Part shown: positions 23,628-34,569 of the stretch, piece by piece
Numbering within the stretch: position 1 is the stretch's first letter
Layout: each line of letters begins with the position of its first letter
NCBI GenBank assembly: GCA_002633005.1
Contig: NMRA01000004.1
Span: 1,253,066 to 1,317,065, forward strand
Source: Phoronis australis
Taxonomy: Eukaryota; Phoronida; Phoronidae
DNA length: 64,000 bases
Direction of reading: 5' to 3'
Translations under genes and position numbers: made by a program
The notes under the pieces: generated by a model
The model's input: only the letters and a program-made list of their open reading frames with translations
What the model was told of the DNA's origin: nothing
Database searches by the model: none

Positions 23628-23959
23628 CTAATACTGCTTGCCACTTAAAAGATAGTTTCGAAGTTACACTTTTTTCTAAAACACTTAATATATATTCACT
23701 GTTTATTTCTTCAGATCAAGCTCATAAATTTTCAGTACGCGCTTGACCTGAAACTTTATGATCTTCTCAGTTCTGAAAATCATTTCTCAACGGAGAAGGG
23801 AACAATTTGACACTACTTTTGTAACGGTGAGTCGTTTAAAAACTTGTGTTTTTGGAAGAAAGTACGATTATAATGCCGAAATGGTAAAAATACTAAGCAA
23901 AACTGAAATGTCACACAATTGATTCAAACAACAGTATTTTCGAGATGTGTGTCAGGGTT

Positions 23960-24250
23960 GTCAGTTATTTTGTCTGATTTTTAAAACAGCACATAAGATT
24001 GCACTAAATTCCACTGTATAAAGAAGGATGGCAGGGTAGCATCCCGTGCAGCGACTGGGAGGGAGAGTGGCACACACGTCAGAAATTGGTAGCGACTGGA
24101 GCGGGGTAGACAAAAACATAGTGACGACGTTCCAATAGACGTGGGAGGGTGGGGGGGGGGGGACACAAAATTGNTTGGTGAAGACCGGGGACAAAGGCTA
24201 AGCTGTTGTCTTCCACGACGGGCGTAGAAAAGTTTGGCTACGCCACTGGT
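23960..24250 (-). repeat. hAT-like repeat terminus with a G-run and an unresolved base
   Basis: Read on the minus strand the repeat starts CCAGTGGCGTAGCCAAAC at 24246, a common terminus of hAT-derived short elements. The far end is not clear. It includes a run of G (24151-24162) and one unresolved base at 24174. The rest of 22830-24560 has no recognisable gene. Confidence 0.35.
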
Positions 24251-24999
24251 TACAGTACGCCTACACGTAGAAGTATATTTACGAGAGCGTGTACTTGTAA
24301 CTAGTCGCGAGTACAAGTGCACATGCCCGTACACAATTGTTTACGAATCCTCTGCATTGCAATGCGTATACATTGTAACTCAAGATGTATAACATGAATG
24401 TATTTAGGTCCACTGGTATGTATTGTGGTATATCCGAAATAAATGTGTTATTTAGAATTTTTACATATCTATTTCGCACAGATATACATGCTCGGTTGCG
24501 TCAAATCGGGCACTGCCAGCTGATAAATGTTATTTTGTATATTAATTCAACAACCTTCTACATGTTAAAATAGTAAAAATAGTAAAAATAAAACGACGAG
24601 CGTCGGTACTAAAATATATTAAAATATTCCCCACGATTCGAGGGATGCACTCTTTGTCAAGCGTATGATACAGACTGCCGAATAGATGGATATCAATAAA
24701 ATAGCACAGGTGACCGCATGGTGACACGCAATAGGCAGCATGAACAGTATTGGTCATTGCAAGTGACAGTGGGGTATGCATGATGAGAGGAAGATCTAAA
24801 AAGAAACGAGTATGTAACTACTGGAGTCTATTTACTACAGACTTGTAGTGAGATAGAACCAGTTATGTCCCCGTTTAGACCTCTGGTGTGAGTATTGAAT
24901 CTGGCAATGGACTCCGCGGCCTCGCACTTTCTCCGTGAGTGGATGTCCGGCAGCCCGCCTTTGACTACAAGTACACTGTGGTCACTGGCAGTGAGGCCC

Positions 25000-25110
25000 C
25001 GGGAGATTCAAATGATGCCCAATGTGGACCGCCCTGTTGTGAACGATTGTCTTTCTATGGCCGTTCATTCTCGTGCGTAACGGGTTACAAGTCTCCCCAA
25101 AATACCAAAT
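25000..25110 (-). pseudogene. GIY-YIG endonuclease domain remnant (Penelope-like)
   Basis: One minus-strand frame reads GETCNPLRTRMNGHR and then VHNRAVHIGHH. This corresponds to the GET-x-N-x-L-x-x-R-x-N-GHR block of the GIY-YIG nucleases used by Penelope-like elements to nick their target. The preceding GIY/YIG strand is only partly readable (VVYLI-like near 25130) and the frame is broken by stops, so it is inactive. The same block occurs in plus orientation at 26625-26655. Confidence 0.65.
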
Positions 25111-25489
25111 ATGAGGACATTTAACACACCTAATCAGATATACAATACCCGCGCTCGAGCTTGAGAACGTGTCCCTGATTTCATACGAGACACCATCACG
25201 AATTATCGACCGACTCCTCTAATTTATGAGTGCAAGTCAGGCACCTGGGTTTCTCACATCTCACAGAGCCCACCTCTCGGTGATCTATGTACTTATTGAA
25301 CCTGCTTCTAACTAGGATATTCCTCAGATTGGGAGGCTGTCTATAGATCAGACGGGGCCTCCCGGGAAAACCTTAGTTAAATACTCGTCGTCTAACAGCG
25401 GACTGAGTTCATCAAAAATCCTATTCACACCAGGATGAAAACTATAGTGCTTATTCACCTGGTCCTTGGGGATTTAGAGTTCCCCCCTA

Positions 25490-26370
25490 GAGATAGATTG
25501 TACCTTGGACAGAGTGTCAGAAACCAAACGTGGTTCATAAACCCTATCAGCAAACCCAGTGGCCCTGTCTAATTTCTCTACAGAAATCCGCATCGTCGGT
25601 GCATACATGTACTATGCGGCGACAGCGAATGCCCTGGGTGTAAATAATAGACCGTTTAATATGAGGGAAATGGAAACTCTCAGCATGTAAAAACGTATTC
25701 CTGTTAGTCGGTTTGTGATACACTTTGGTATTTAATTTTTTTGCCACACGAAGTCACAACCGTATCCAGAAAATTGATACTCTCATAGGATGACAATAAA
25801 TCTAACTTCATATTAAAATGAGCGCGGTTAAGTGTCTCATGGAACTCTGTAAGTGAGTCTTTGTCATGTGGCCATATCATGAAAATATCAGCAATATATC
25901 TGACGTTAAGCGATGGACTCAAAGGGTGGTAACTTAAAAAATGTTCCTCCAGTCTGCCAGAAACAGTATGGCGTATGTCGGAGCAAGCTTATTGCCCATG
26001 GCTGTACCCAGTGGTTTGGAGAAAGATTTCCGAATTAAACTCAAAAACATTATGATTGAGGATGAAAACCAGGGTCTTACGAAGGTCAACCCCTTAAATA
26101 AAACGTTCATTGGCTGGGTAAAATTCCTCATAACACCTGGCAACAGCATCTACGCCGCCATCCTTATGAGGTATGTTGGTATACAGTTACCTGATATCCA
26201 TAGTGACCAAAGATTACCCTCAGTATCGTTAGGCACATTTCTGAGTGTATGAATGAAATCACCAGTATCCGTAACATACGATTTAACACTATTGGCAACA
26301 AAATTCAGAAAGTTGGCAATGTAACCCGAGACATTTTCAGTAAGCGTACCTATGCCAGAGACAATCGGTC
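25490..26370 (-). pseudogene. Penelope-like reverse transcriptase, degraded
   Basis: Minus strand. Near 26365 the frame gives GRPIVSGIGTLTENVSGY and then YVTDTGDFIHTL, the start of the Penelope RT. A frameshift around 26180-26210 separates this from the frame at 26149-25934, which carries KPLGTAMGNKLAPTYA (GTAMG at about 26008-25994). The next frame holds RYIADIFMIWPHDKDSLTEF, then INFLD. The first catalytic Asp of YIDD is replaced by Ala (25892-25890). The following frame (KVYHKPTNR, then HFPHIKRSIIYTQGIR) completes the thumb. Frameshifts and the lost catalytic residue make it non-functional. Confidence 0.8.
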
Positions 26371-26373
26371 TGC

Positions 26374-27156
26374 CGGGAGTGTTTCCCGGGAGGCCCCGTC
26401 TGGTCTATGGATAGCCTCGCAATCTGAGGAATATTCTAGTTAGAAGCAGGTACATTAACATAGATCATCAAGAGGTGGGCTCTGTGAGATGTCGGTCATT
26501 AGTCGTGATGGTGTCTCGTATGAAATCAGGGACACGTTCTCATGCTCGAGTGCAGGTATTGTATATCTCATTAGGTGCGTGAAATGTACTCATGTTTAGT
26601 ATTTTGGGGAGACTTGTAACCCGTCACACACGAGAGTTAATGAACGGCCATAGACAAACAATCCTGCACAACAACAGGGCGGTCCCCGTTGGAAACATTT
26701 TAATCTCTCGCGCCATACTACCAGTGACCTCAATGTACTGGTAGTCAAAGGCGGGCTGCTGGACATCCACTCACGGAGAAATTGCGAGGCCGGGTTCATT
26801 GCCAGATTCAATACTCACGCCAGAGGTCTAAATGGGGATATAGGGGTTCTATCTCACTACAAATCTGTAGTGAATAGACTCCAGTAGTTAAGTACTCGTT
26901 TCTATTTAGACCTTCCTCTCGTCATGCGTACCCTAATGTTACTTGTAATGTTTGTTTGTTTGTTTGTCTGTTTGTTACTTGTAATAACCGGTATTGTCCA
27001 CCATGCGGTTACCTGTGCGATTTTATTTATATGTATCTATTCGACAGCGTGTGCCATACCCTTGACAAAGAGCGCATCACTTGAAACGAGGCGAATATTT
27101 TAATATATTTTAGTACCGACGCTCGTCGTTTTATTTTTACTATTTTTACTATTTTA
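26374..27156 (+). mobile_element. Penelope-like retroelement, second 5'-truncated copy, head to head with the first
   Basis: Plus-strand sequence gives PGRPRLVY, NLRNILVRSRY, then the GIY-YIG block (MNGHR at 26640-26654), and ends in the same tail as the minus copy (TTTTACTATTTTTACTATTTTA). It therefore starts in the RT-nuclease linker, and the RT is missing. About 45 bp present in the other copy are deleted near 26494. A (GTTT)n run at about 26950-26972 lies in its tail. Both copies are dead. Confidence 0.75.
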
Positions 27157-27159
27157 TAT

Positions 27160-27985
27160 TCTTATCCATCGGTAACTGCACGAAATTCCAGCTTCTACAT
27201 GTTCGTTGTGTTTTCCTCTTATTCGGATATTTGCCCGAATCTTGGGTGCAACTGTCCCCGGGCTGCTCCCCCTTCCCGATACGCCAGCCAGTGGCGGTCG
27301 TCACCCCGGAAGCCTGTAAATTATTGAGAAAACGCTTCATATCTCAAAAAGTGGTCAGAAATTTAAAAAGGCGGTACCTTTTTAGAAAGTATTTTGTCAA
27401 CAATAGCACCTTTTTGAGAGTTTCGGTTGTGAAAAAATCACCTTTCTGAGCGACACGTCTCGTATACCTCTACTATGAATGTACTCCTGCGGGGAATTTC
27501 TCCCATTAGGTTAACTTTCTAGCTGCACCTCCATCAAAGTCGAGATACCCCTGTGTGTTAATTAAGTTGCCAGCCAGCTACCTGTTTGAGTTTTAATTGT
27601 TTGAACGTAAAACAAATTGTTGATGAAGACGAGTTTCGTCTCAAGGCTATAATTCCAGCGTACAAAAATACATGAATTTCCGTAGTCTTGCGGGTTAACA
27701 CCCTGGCCACTTAAATTCGGAAACCCAAAAATAGGGGAGTGAGCGATTCCTTGAGCAGTGGGCACTTGCATAAAATGTGGCATAAGTCGCGGGTGGGCGA
27801 TTACCCGAGCAGTAAACGCTTACGTCCAAACTTTGCAGAAGTGTGGGATGGGCGATTACACGGGCATGGACGTTAACCTCAAGATTACGTTATAAGGCTT
27901 TAGTTTTAGGCAATCAAAAACTTAGTTTGATGTCAACAGATCTGTGCTTGATTTTGTGTTCTGAAATGTTTCTCATCATATTGCA
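27160..27985. other. Intergenic stretch, no recognisable gene
   Basis: A CCAGTGGCGGTCGTCACCCC string at 27289-27308 resembles a hAT-type terminus, but no partner end was found. Nothing else was recognised. Confidence 0.35.
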
Positions 27986-27986
27986 G

Positions 27987-28408
27987 GTAAGGCACTACTT
28001 CATAAACGCCTAAAGCCTGACGCAGTGCCAAAGAATTTTTGGTGGTCTGAAAAGCCTTCACATTTGAACACCCAGCGTAGTGAAAGGGTACAAGCCCGCC
28101 AGAAACAACGGGAATGGTGTGGTAAACAACAACGAGGCAGTGACTGTGTCAGATTACAGCCAGATATAGAACTTGATACAGAGACTGTCTTAGCAAAGGT
28201 TCCTTCATGACCAGGTAATTCAACAACTCAGACAGATACTTTCCAATGTGAAGCTTCCTCACAGACACTGGTACTCTTCCTGTGAAACATATGTTGGCGA
28301 GTTTATTTCCGACAACAAAAGACTCCAGTTCTACACTGGCTCAGACAGCATCAACGTGTTTGACACTGTGTTTTACTCTCTGGGTCACGCGACTGAACTA
28401 TCTGCATG
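27987..28408 (+). pseudogene. THAP/DDE transposase, 5' portion
   Basis: Behind an acceptor-like ATATTGCAG, the frame reads KALLHKRLKPDAVPKNF, the C-terminal end of a THAP DNA-binding domain (LKPDAVP box). A basic Gln/Arg-rich linker follows to a stop at 28210. From about 28248 a shifted frame continues with KRLQFYTGSDSINVFDTVF, the region preceding the DDE domain in ISL2EU/THAP-type transposases. It is cut at 28408 by the hAT insertion and resumes at 30959. The first half of the THAP domain was not found; it may have been on an upstream exon. Confidence 0.65.
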
Positions 28409-29529
28409 CAGTGGCGGATCTACAGAAGGGTTCAGGGAGTTTAACCCCCCTCGGGCAAGGACCCAAAAATTAGAAAAAAAAACAACAAAAACGTCTCCAG
28501 CAAAACAAAAACGGCACCGCCAGCGTGTGTAAACCCCATGTAAACCAACTTGGAAAAAATGAGGGGGGTTTCACTCAGAAAATATATTTTTTGCATTGTG
28601 AATTGCTGTTATGAAAATTATCGCATTTCGAGTCTTCGTGGCTCATCGGCAAAACCCGGGAGATCAATTGTGCGCGCGCTTCCGTCGACACTTCTGAAGT
28701 AACCAAGCATTTTAGATGGATCCAAAGAAAGAGCAGCTCTATAGCTGATTTCTTTAGGTAACTAGCTTCTTTACTCTAAGATATGTTTTGATTTGATTAG
28801 GGGAAATACTGTGGTGCCGCAACCCTGATATTCAGGCGAATTGATGTGTAAGGTTTTTACCTCATCTGTCATGCCGTGTCATCCTATTACACCCCACACG
28901 TTTGTAACTCGAATTTGACTGGTGTATAGTAAAGTTGTCTTGCGCAATATCATACAGTGTACATGTACATGTAATATTTTTGAAAAAAGACTCGTTTTCC
29001 GAAGAATTGCTGTTGTGGCGGGCGCCATGGTCTGGTCGCGAGTCTGTTTGAAGATGTACTCTGACAAGTTATGTCTACACAAGGAATGACCAAGGGGGCA
29101 CTCACATTGTCAAAGTGACCGCATTCGCGAAAAGTGCACAGTACCAGAAATTGCGGGGAGGCTGTATTTTCACAACAAAGTCTTGCGAGACTCGTGCGAT
29201 GTTCAATAGACCTCCTAAGGAGCCCTAGTGCCGACCTCAACACCTATCGTCTTTCTACGTGCAATAAGCACCACTGCCGTTTTCTATACTGGGAATTTCC
29301 GCAGAAAGGCCCACTCGACGAAACGTCCATGCCCATGGGCATTTATTTGATGTTAGTACTTCGGGTTTCAAGCGTTCAGACATTGGGACGTTTGCAAGAG
29401 ATGCAAATGGGTCCTGGGATACATCGTCAAGGTTTGAATTAGGCCATGATGAACGGATCAAATTTAGTTGCGCATGCTGTAAGACTTTTGAATGGACTTG
29501 GTAACCTCAGGGGGCTTAGTGCCAACTGA

Positions 29530-29735
29530 GCTGCGAAACGAGATGCTGACATTGTAGAGGCGCACAAGCTCATTGACACAGCAGTTGACGAAGTGCAAGT
29601 GTTGGGAACAAACATCGAAGATGTCTGGGTAGAATGGTTCCAAGAGGAGCAAACCATTGGATCCCATGCACAGATTCCTCAGCAGTCTAGACAACAGAAA
29701 GATAGGACCAACGTTCCTGGAGAAACACCCAGGTA
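29530..29735 (+). pseudogene. hAT-type transposase fragment
   Basis: The plus frame reads KRDADIVEAHKLIDTAVDE, then VWVEWFQEE and IPQQSRQQKDRTNVPGETP. It matches the segment of hAT transposases where a D-I-V-E-A helix is followed by a Gln-Arg-rich box and the R-x-N-x-P motif. An in-frame TGA at 29527 cuts off the upstream part (LLNGLGNLRGLSAN), and TAA-TAA follows at the other end, overlapping a donor-like CCCAG/GTAATA. The remaining domains were not recognised, so the element could not move itself. Confidence 0.55.
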
Positions 29736-30109
29736 ATAAGTTATAATTCTACACAGTTTGTAATAATGTCGGTTTTTTATGCTTGTGTACAATGAAAACG
29801 AAATAGAAATTATTTTTGGACATGCCAAATTTACCCAGTACAGCAGAGGGTCTGATTCTGGTTTGTATTTCCACTTGAGTCTATCTGCTTCATATCCGAA
29901 ATCTATTTCACGTAGTGCGTTGTTAAATCTGTACTCAATACTTGTTTCTTCCACTGAAGTACTACAGAACGGTGCGAAAACCCTTCCTAGACAACCTCTC
30001 GCAGCAGTTGACCACCAGATGTGTAAACTACACGTATGAGCAACCACTGGGATTAAAAAGTGTATAGAAAGAAGTTTTCAATTCAATTTTTTTTGCAAAG
30101 TATGCTTTA

Positions 30110-30320
30110 GGTCTCGCGACGGACCAGGCCAGCTTGATTTGTGTAGATATCAAGTTTCAGTGTACTTCTGGTCCCTCGGCGAACTGTTTGGTCCCGCGAC
30201 AGATCGACTATTTTTATAGGGTTAATAAGCACAGGTGTACTTTTGGTCTCGTGACGGACCAGGCCAGAGTTTTTGTGTACTCTCAGTGTACATGTGGTCC
30301 CTCTGCTAACTGGTCCTGCA
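30110..30320. repeat. Partial direct repeat inside the hAT element
   Basis: The module GGTCTCG-GACGGACCAGGCCAG, followed by TCAGTGTAC and TGGTCCCTC, occurs at about 30110-30195 and again at about 30249-30315, separated by a related GGTCCCGCGACAGATCG segment. Such subterminal repeats near a hAT end often serve as transposase binding sites; that role is inference. Confidence 0.5.
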
Positions 30321-30958
30321 TATCTTTTCACCACTGTGCACAGGATGTTTTGGTTGAGATGATTTGTTTTCTGATACATTTGACGTTTTTCATTTGTTGT
30401 CAGCGTGATTCAGCTTATTAAAGTGATACTCAATTATTTATTGTCGCTTTTAATAATAGACTATGAGCATCGTTCGCCAGTTTTTCTCGTAACGAGACAG
30501 AACACATGTTTATTTCCGGACTAACAGTACAGGTCTTCGTTCTTAAACAGCTTGAGGCTGTTGCGATCATCTGATATTCAAGTTTTTTCGCCCCTTCGGT
30601 GCTCCTTATGCTCTTGAATATTTGGTAGTTGTCTAAGCCCCTGTATACACACACAATTTTTTGTATGCTAAAAAGGTGTGTGTAAGCAGATGTTCCAACA
30701 AAATTTTTTGCTGGTGGTGTGACTCATACCCAGATGTGCACAGATATGGTTTCACGAAACTTATGAGCCAAGTTCATGTGACGCAATCGAGAAGGGTTTT
30801 TAATTATCTCAAAAAACTCCAGGGACATGTTAAGGGCCAGAAACGTACCAGAGTGCATAGAAATTTCACTGTCTGTGTACAAAAACAAAAAGTTGTCTTA
30901 CACGGGAGGGAGGTTTAGCGGGAATCCTTACTGAAAACGTAGGTCCGCCACTGGCATG

Positions 30959-31722
30959 TTGTTCCCCTAACCTGACTCCGCGAGATCAATTCTTTATGAC
31001 TATAATGAAACTGAGGACATCTAAAATTAACGTTGAACCGAGTCGACACTTCTCTATGAGTGAGAGTGAATTATACACAACATTTGTAACTTAGGTTTAT
31101 GGCGCTTCAGTGAAGATGAATTGACATCTGGCCATCAAAGGAATGCTTGGATTTTTATTCGCCAAGTGATTACTTTGCTCCGTACCCATCAACTCGTGTC
31201 ATCGTAGACGGAACTGGGAGCCCTGTGAATAGGCCCAAAAAGGAGACAGCACAAATGGCCATGCGCTTTCTCTGCTTATAAAAACGCAATACAGCCAAAG
31301 TTTTAGTTGTATTAAGTCCTGATGGCATGGTATCATACATCAGTGACATACGGAAGATCCACAAGTGATAGCAAATGGTCGAGTGCGGCCAGCTATAAAC
31401 AAATTGGACAGGGAAAATTCCATTGTGGCTGATAAATTGTTTTTAAAACATTTATAATGTCCTAGACCTGTTTGCCATAGGCACCAAAGGGTGTGACTGT
31501 GAAAATTCCGACGTTCTTCCAAAAGAATCGAATGGCATGTACAACTGTTTGAGTGACGAGAAAAGCTCCAGCAAACGGGTACACGTCGAACGACTGACAT
31601 CGATTTGCGTAAAACGTATAAGAACTTGACCCACCCGTTAAATCACACTGAAACATCGTCAGCTTCTGACATTGTGTTCATTTGCTATATGCTGGGAATT
31701 TTTAGGAAATATACTGTTCCTA
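30959..31722 (+). pseudogene. THAP/DDE_Tnp_4 transposase, 3' portion
   Basis: The frame from the 5' portion resumes directly with SPNLTPRDQFFMTIMKLRT, the conserved helix before the catalytic core. A frameshift near 31100-31125 leads to DIWPSKECLDFY and YPSTRVIVDGTG, where the first catalytic Asp is at 31207. The second conserved block (STSD) lies near 31360, and the third, VHVERLTS, has Glu at 31588. After another break comes ASDIVFICYMLGIFRK. The succession W-P-S, Y-P-S-T-R-V-I-x-D, S-D and H-V-E-R is typical of DDE_Tnp_4 (ISL2EU/Harbinger-like) enzymes. Several frameshifts and stops make it dead. Confidence 0.75.
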
Positions 31723-31724
31723 AG

Positions 31725-33510
31725 AATGGACAGTGTTCACTCATGACAAATGAGCCCTATAATGCGGTAGCCGCTCTTCAATTTTATACATTCTACTTTT
31801 TAGCACAGAATTAAAGTCCTACGCAGCGTCGACATTGTTAACGACGTTTTGTATCAGCTAGGACGGAGCTAGTGTTACTTTGTACCTTAGAAAACATAAT
31901 GTATCAAATGGATTACAAATAGCTTCAACACGAAGATCCACTGCGAACTATATTTCTACATTGGGTTTGAGGATTGCAACTTAGCCTTAGCTCAGTTAAT
32001 TAATACTGCTGAAGACATAGTTTAATTACGCAATTATTGTAACAAGCATCAGTGTTCACCTGTGTTCGATCACATACAGGTACTTATATCTCACTCCTCA
32101 TAAAAATGTGTCTATGAGTCAATATTGGAGCTCTCTAGAGTAGTGAGAGCATCAAAGTGACCTGATTGATACCGAAGCAGATTCGGTGGACAGAAATTCA
32201 ATTACTACATAGTGTTTCATTAATTTAAGAACAGTGAAACAAGCCCCTTTGTAAATCACTCCTGTAGTTTGATTAAGTTAAGTTCGGTAGTTTACTTTAA
32301 CTTTTTTACATCGGCTCACAGAGGGAATGAAATTCTCCCGTTTTATCTGTCGCAGCCATCAACTATGTAGCCGCGGATTTAGTCGTCGCAGCGGGAAATG
32401 TACGAGACATGAAGTCCTTCATCCATGCATATTTCGAAGGTTTGCTTTTTTCGTAAGGCATTAGTACATTTCACCGCACAGCTGCAGAAATTTGTCGACA
32501 TTATAATAGCAGGAAATGTGTAAAACGCTGTTTATGCCAGCAGCTTGAAACATTGCATCTGTATTACATGGGATCTGTAGGTGGCGCTGAACGCCTGTCT
32601 ACCAACGACCTGATCGCCGTCTGGCGGGATAGTGAATTTCAATAGACATCACATAGACCGGGCGCGCGCCACTCAGATACATGCAGCTCGCGTTGTCAAT
32701 ATGACGCCATATTGGAGAGTGCTACCATAGATACTATAGTCTATGGTGCTACACAGGACAAAAATTGCGGAAAACACTGGGAGCCCGGCATCAGTCAGGA
32801 AATGCGGGGGTTCGCAGTGTTATGCCTGCAACCAGAGAGTTAATTTTTTTTGGTCCTGTCATTGGGTCATGGTTTTTTTTTTGGTTCTACCGTGGAGTTT
32901 AGTGGTGCTGCAACTAGGTTCTGCCACCACCGTTTAAGCGGAGCGACTATATGCGTTGTTTCCACATCAGTCTTGGTGAATGAGACCAAATAAGATCAAT
33001 TAAAAAGATAATTATTGACCACCATATGCTGTTATCCAATGATGATGCTGTTTGCTAATTATATTTAAGTAAATATTTGGTATTAATGACAGTCATATGT
33101 ATTTTTACTTGTACTGAAAAAATAACATCCCGAACTTACTCGCCAGCCATCGAAATCAGTACATCTAAGTGAATAATGTGTTCTCTATTGAAATATATAC
33201 TGCTTTAAAAACTCATTTCTTAGTATGTATTCCAAAATCAGATATTTTCTGTTGTATCAAAACAAACAAAGCCCTGCAAAATCTGTAATTGTGTCGAAGT
33301 ACATATTGGAAATTTTGTAGATTTGCACTGCTTGCCGGCTTACGAGCTATCTGTTTTGTGACGAAACTTGCGCAAAAAAAGTAAAGTGCATAGTAACCAA
33401 AATATCAAACCTGTACGACTTCATTGCGCATCTAACCTTTACCCTAAATTCAGAATTTCCCACTCGAAACCGAATGAAAATATACTCAATCGAGCCGATG
33501 TGGCATTAGA
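31725..33510. other. Intergenic stretch, no recognisable gene
   Basis: AT-rich, no protein-like frame. A small palindrome (ACCATAGA...TCTATGGT, 32725-32748) is the only structure seen. The far end of the THAP/DDE element could not be located here. Confidence 0.35.
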
Positions 33511-33670
33511 TGTTGTGTATTGGCAATGCTACTTGTGGTTTTCTTTAGAATATAGTCACGCGGTATTTATGCCCACAAGCCACGTGCTCGTCCCCTTCTT
33601 GTATTAGTTCTCCAAGTGAATAGACTTATATTTTACTCTCATCTGTGTTGTTTTACTGGTTCTACGAACA
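33511..33670 (+). repeat. 5' LTR
   Basis: 160 bp, begins TGTTGTG and ends AACA. Compared with the 3' LTR it has four substitutions and lacks a 3-bp GTA (near 33633), about 2.5% divergence. The LTR is short for the family. Confidence 0.9.
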
Positions 33671-33695
33671 CAACATTTTGGCGACGAGGATAAAC

Positions 33696-34560
33696 ATGGA
33701 AGATCTTTCGATTAAACCGTTTAGTCTTCATCCCACGGAGTCGGCTGGTTGCCGTTGGGAATTGTGGATTAAGCGCCTTGACAATTATTTGGTGGCAAAG
33801 AACATTACTCAGGATCCGCGCAAGAAAGCCACGCTTCTGCACTATGCAGGGAGGAAGTCTTTGTTATAAAAGTTTCTCTTCCTACGGAAGAAAATGAGAC
33901 ATACGACCAATTGAAAATGAAACTTTCGGACCATTTTTCGCCGAAGCGGAATACAGAATATGAAGTTTACCAGTTCCGACAGGCCAGCCAGACCACGTCT
34001 GAGACGTTAGACATGTTTTGCGCTCGGTTACGGACGCTTGCAAAACATTCCGATTTCGCCGACGTTGATCGGGAGATCAAATCGCAGATTATTCAAAAGA
34101 CTACGATGGAGGAAGTGCGGCATAAAGGACTCACAGAACCTACGATTAGCGTTGCGGATTTATTAACTTATGGACGCACCCAAGAAGCTGCAAACCAACA
34201 AGGGTTGGCGATGGCCCCACAAATTGTAAGTACTGTTTCTACGAACCAAGTGCGTGGAAAACAGCCAGTTCCTCACAAACAGCCGTACCGGCACAATCAC
34301 AATCGTAGGAACACTGGAAAAGCACAAAAGTGTGTTGGTTGTGGGGGACAGTGTACGGATCGCCGAAAGTGCACAGCATGGGGAGAGAAATGTCATCGCT
34401 GCGGTATTCTGAATCATTTTCAGTCTCAGTGTCGCTCAAAACCGACCTCAAAGCCTCAACGAGGTAGGGCCAATTCCACGAATTGGCTCGGAAGTGATCA
34501 ATCAGATCGCTCGTTTGTTTACAACAATATGTATCGCATAGACAGCGAGTCCGCACCCAG
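33696..34560 (+). pseudogene. gag: Gag of the Ty3/gypsy element
   Basis: The start ATG at 33696 opens with MEDLSIKPF. A one-base frameshift near 33848-33852 ends this frame at 33869 and continues it in another frame (KVSLPTEENETYDQLK onward). The nucleocapsid zinc knuckle is intact: C-x2-C-x4-H-x4-C in CHRCGILNHFQSQC, preceded by an extra Cys cluster (CVGCGGQC). The protein would package the RNA in the virus-like particle. Apart from the single frameshift the frame is well kept. Confidence 0.82.
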
Positions 34561-34569
34561 TGCTGATCC

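Larger units (their letters stand above)
24566..26373 (-). mobile_element. Penelope-like retroelement, 5'-truncated, minus copy
   Basis: Read on the minus strand from 26373: an RT core (GRPIVSG, GTAMG, RYIADIF), a linker with PPNLRNILVRSRF and Cys residues, then a GIY-YIG nuclease remnant, and a 3' tail ending near 24566. This order is diagnostic of Penelope-like elements. Its upstream end breaks exactly where a second copy starts in the opposite direction (26374). The last 800 bp are inverted relative to 26374-27156 with roughly 85% identity. Confidence 0.82.
28409..30953 (+). mobile_element. hAT-type DNA transposon inserted in a transposase gene
   Basis: Terminal inverted repeats read CAGTGGCGGATCTAC at 28409 and, complemented, CAGTGGCGGACCTAC at 30953 (one mismatch in 15). 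It is bounded by a perfect 5-bp target duplication GCATG (28404-28408 and 30954-30958). Removing the element and one GCATG exactly restores the reading frame of the host transposase, which proves the borders. Most hAT elements duplicate 8 bp, but 5-bp hAT groups are known. It contains a hAT transposase fragment (29530-29735) and a direct repeat (30110-30320). Confidence 0.85.

Noticed and set aside
24770-24830. Hammerhead ribozyme in the Penelope tail (TGATGAG...GAAAC in both copies)
   Set aside because: Penelope-like elements often carry hammerheads, but here the core reads ATGATGA or ATGACGA instead of CTGANGA, and no convincing stem II or cleavage triplet could be paired.
26934-26990. (GTTT)n run as a functional element
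   Set aside because: A short simple repeat within the Penelope tail, absent from the other copy.
29679-30047. 122-codon minus-strand frame inside the hAT element
   Set aside because: A DPLLYW phrase recalls hAT dimerisation motifs, but the hAT transposase segment recognised here lies on the plus strand and the rest of the frame matches nothing.
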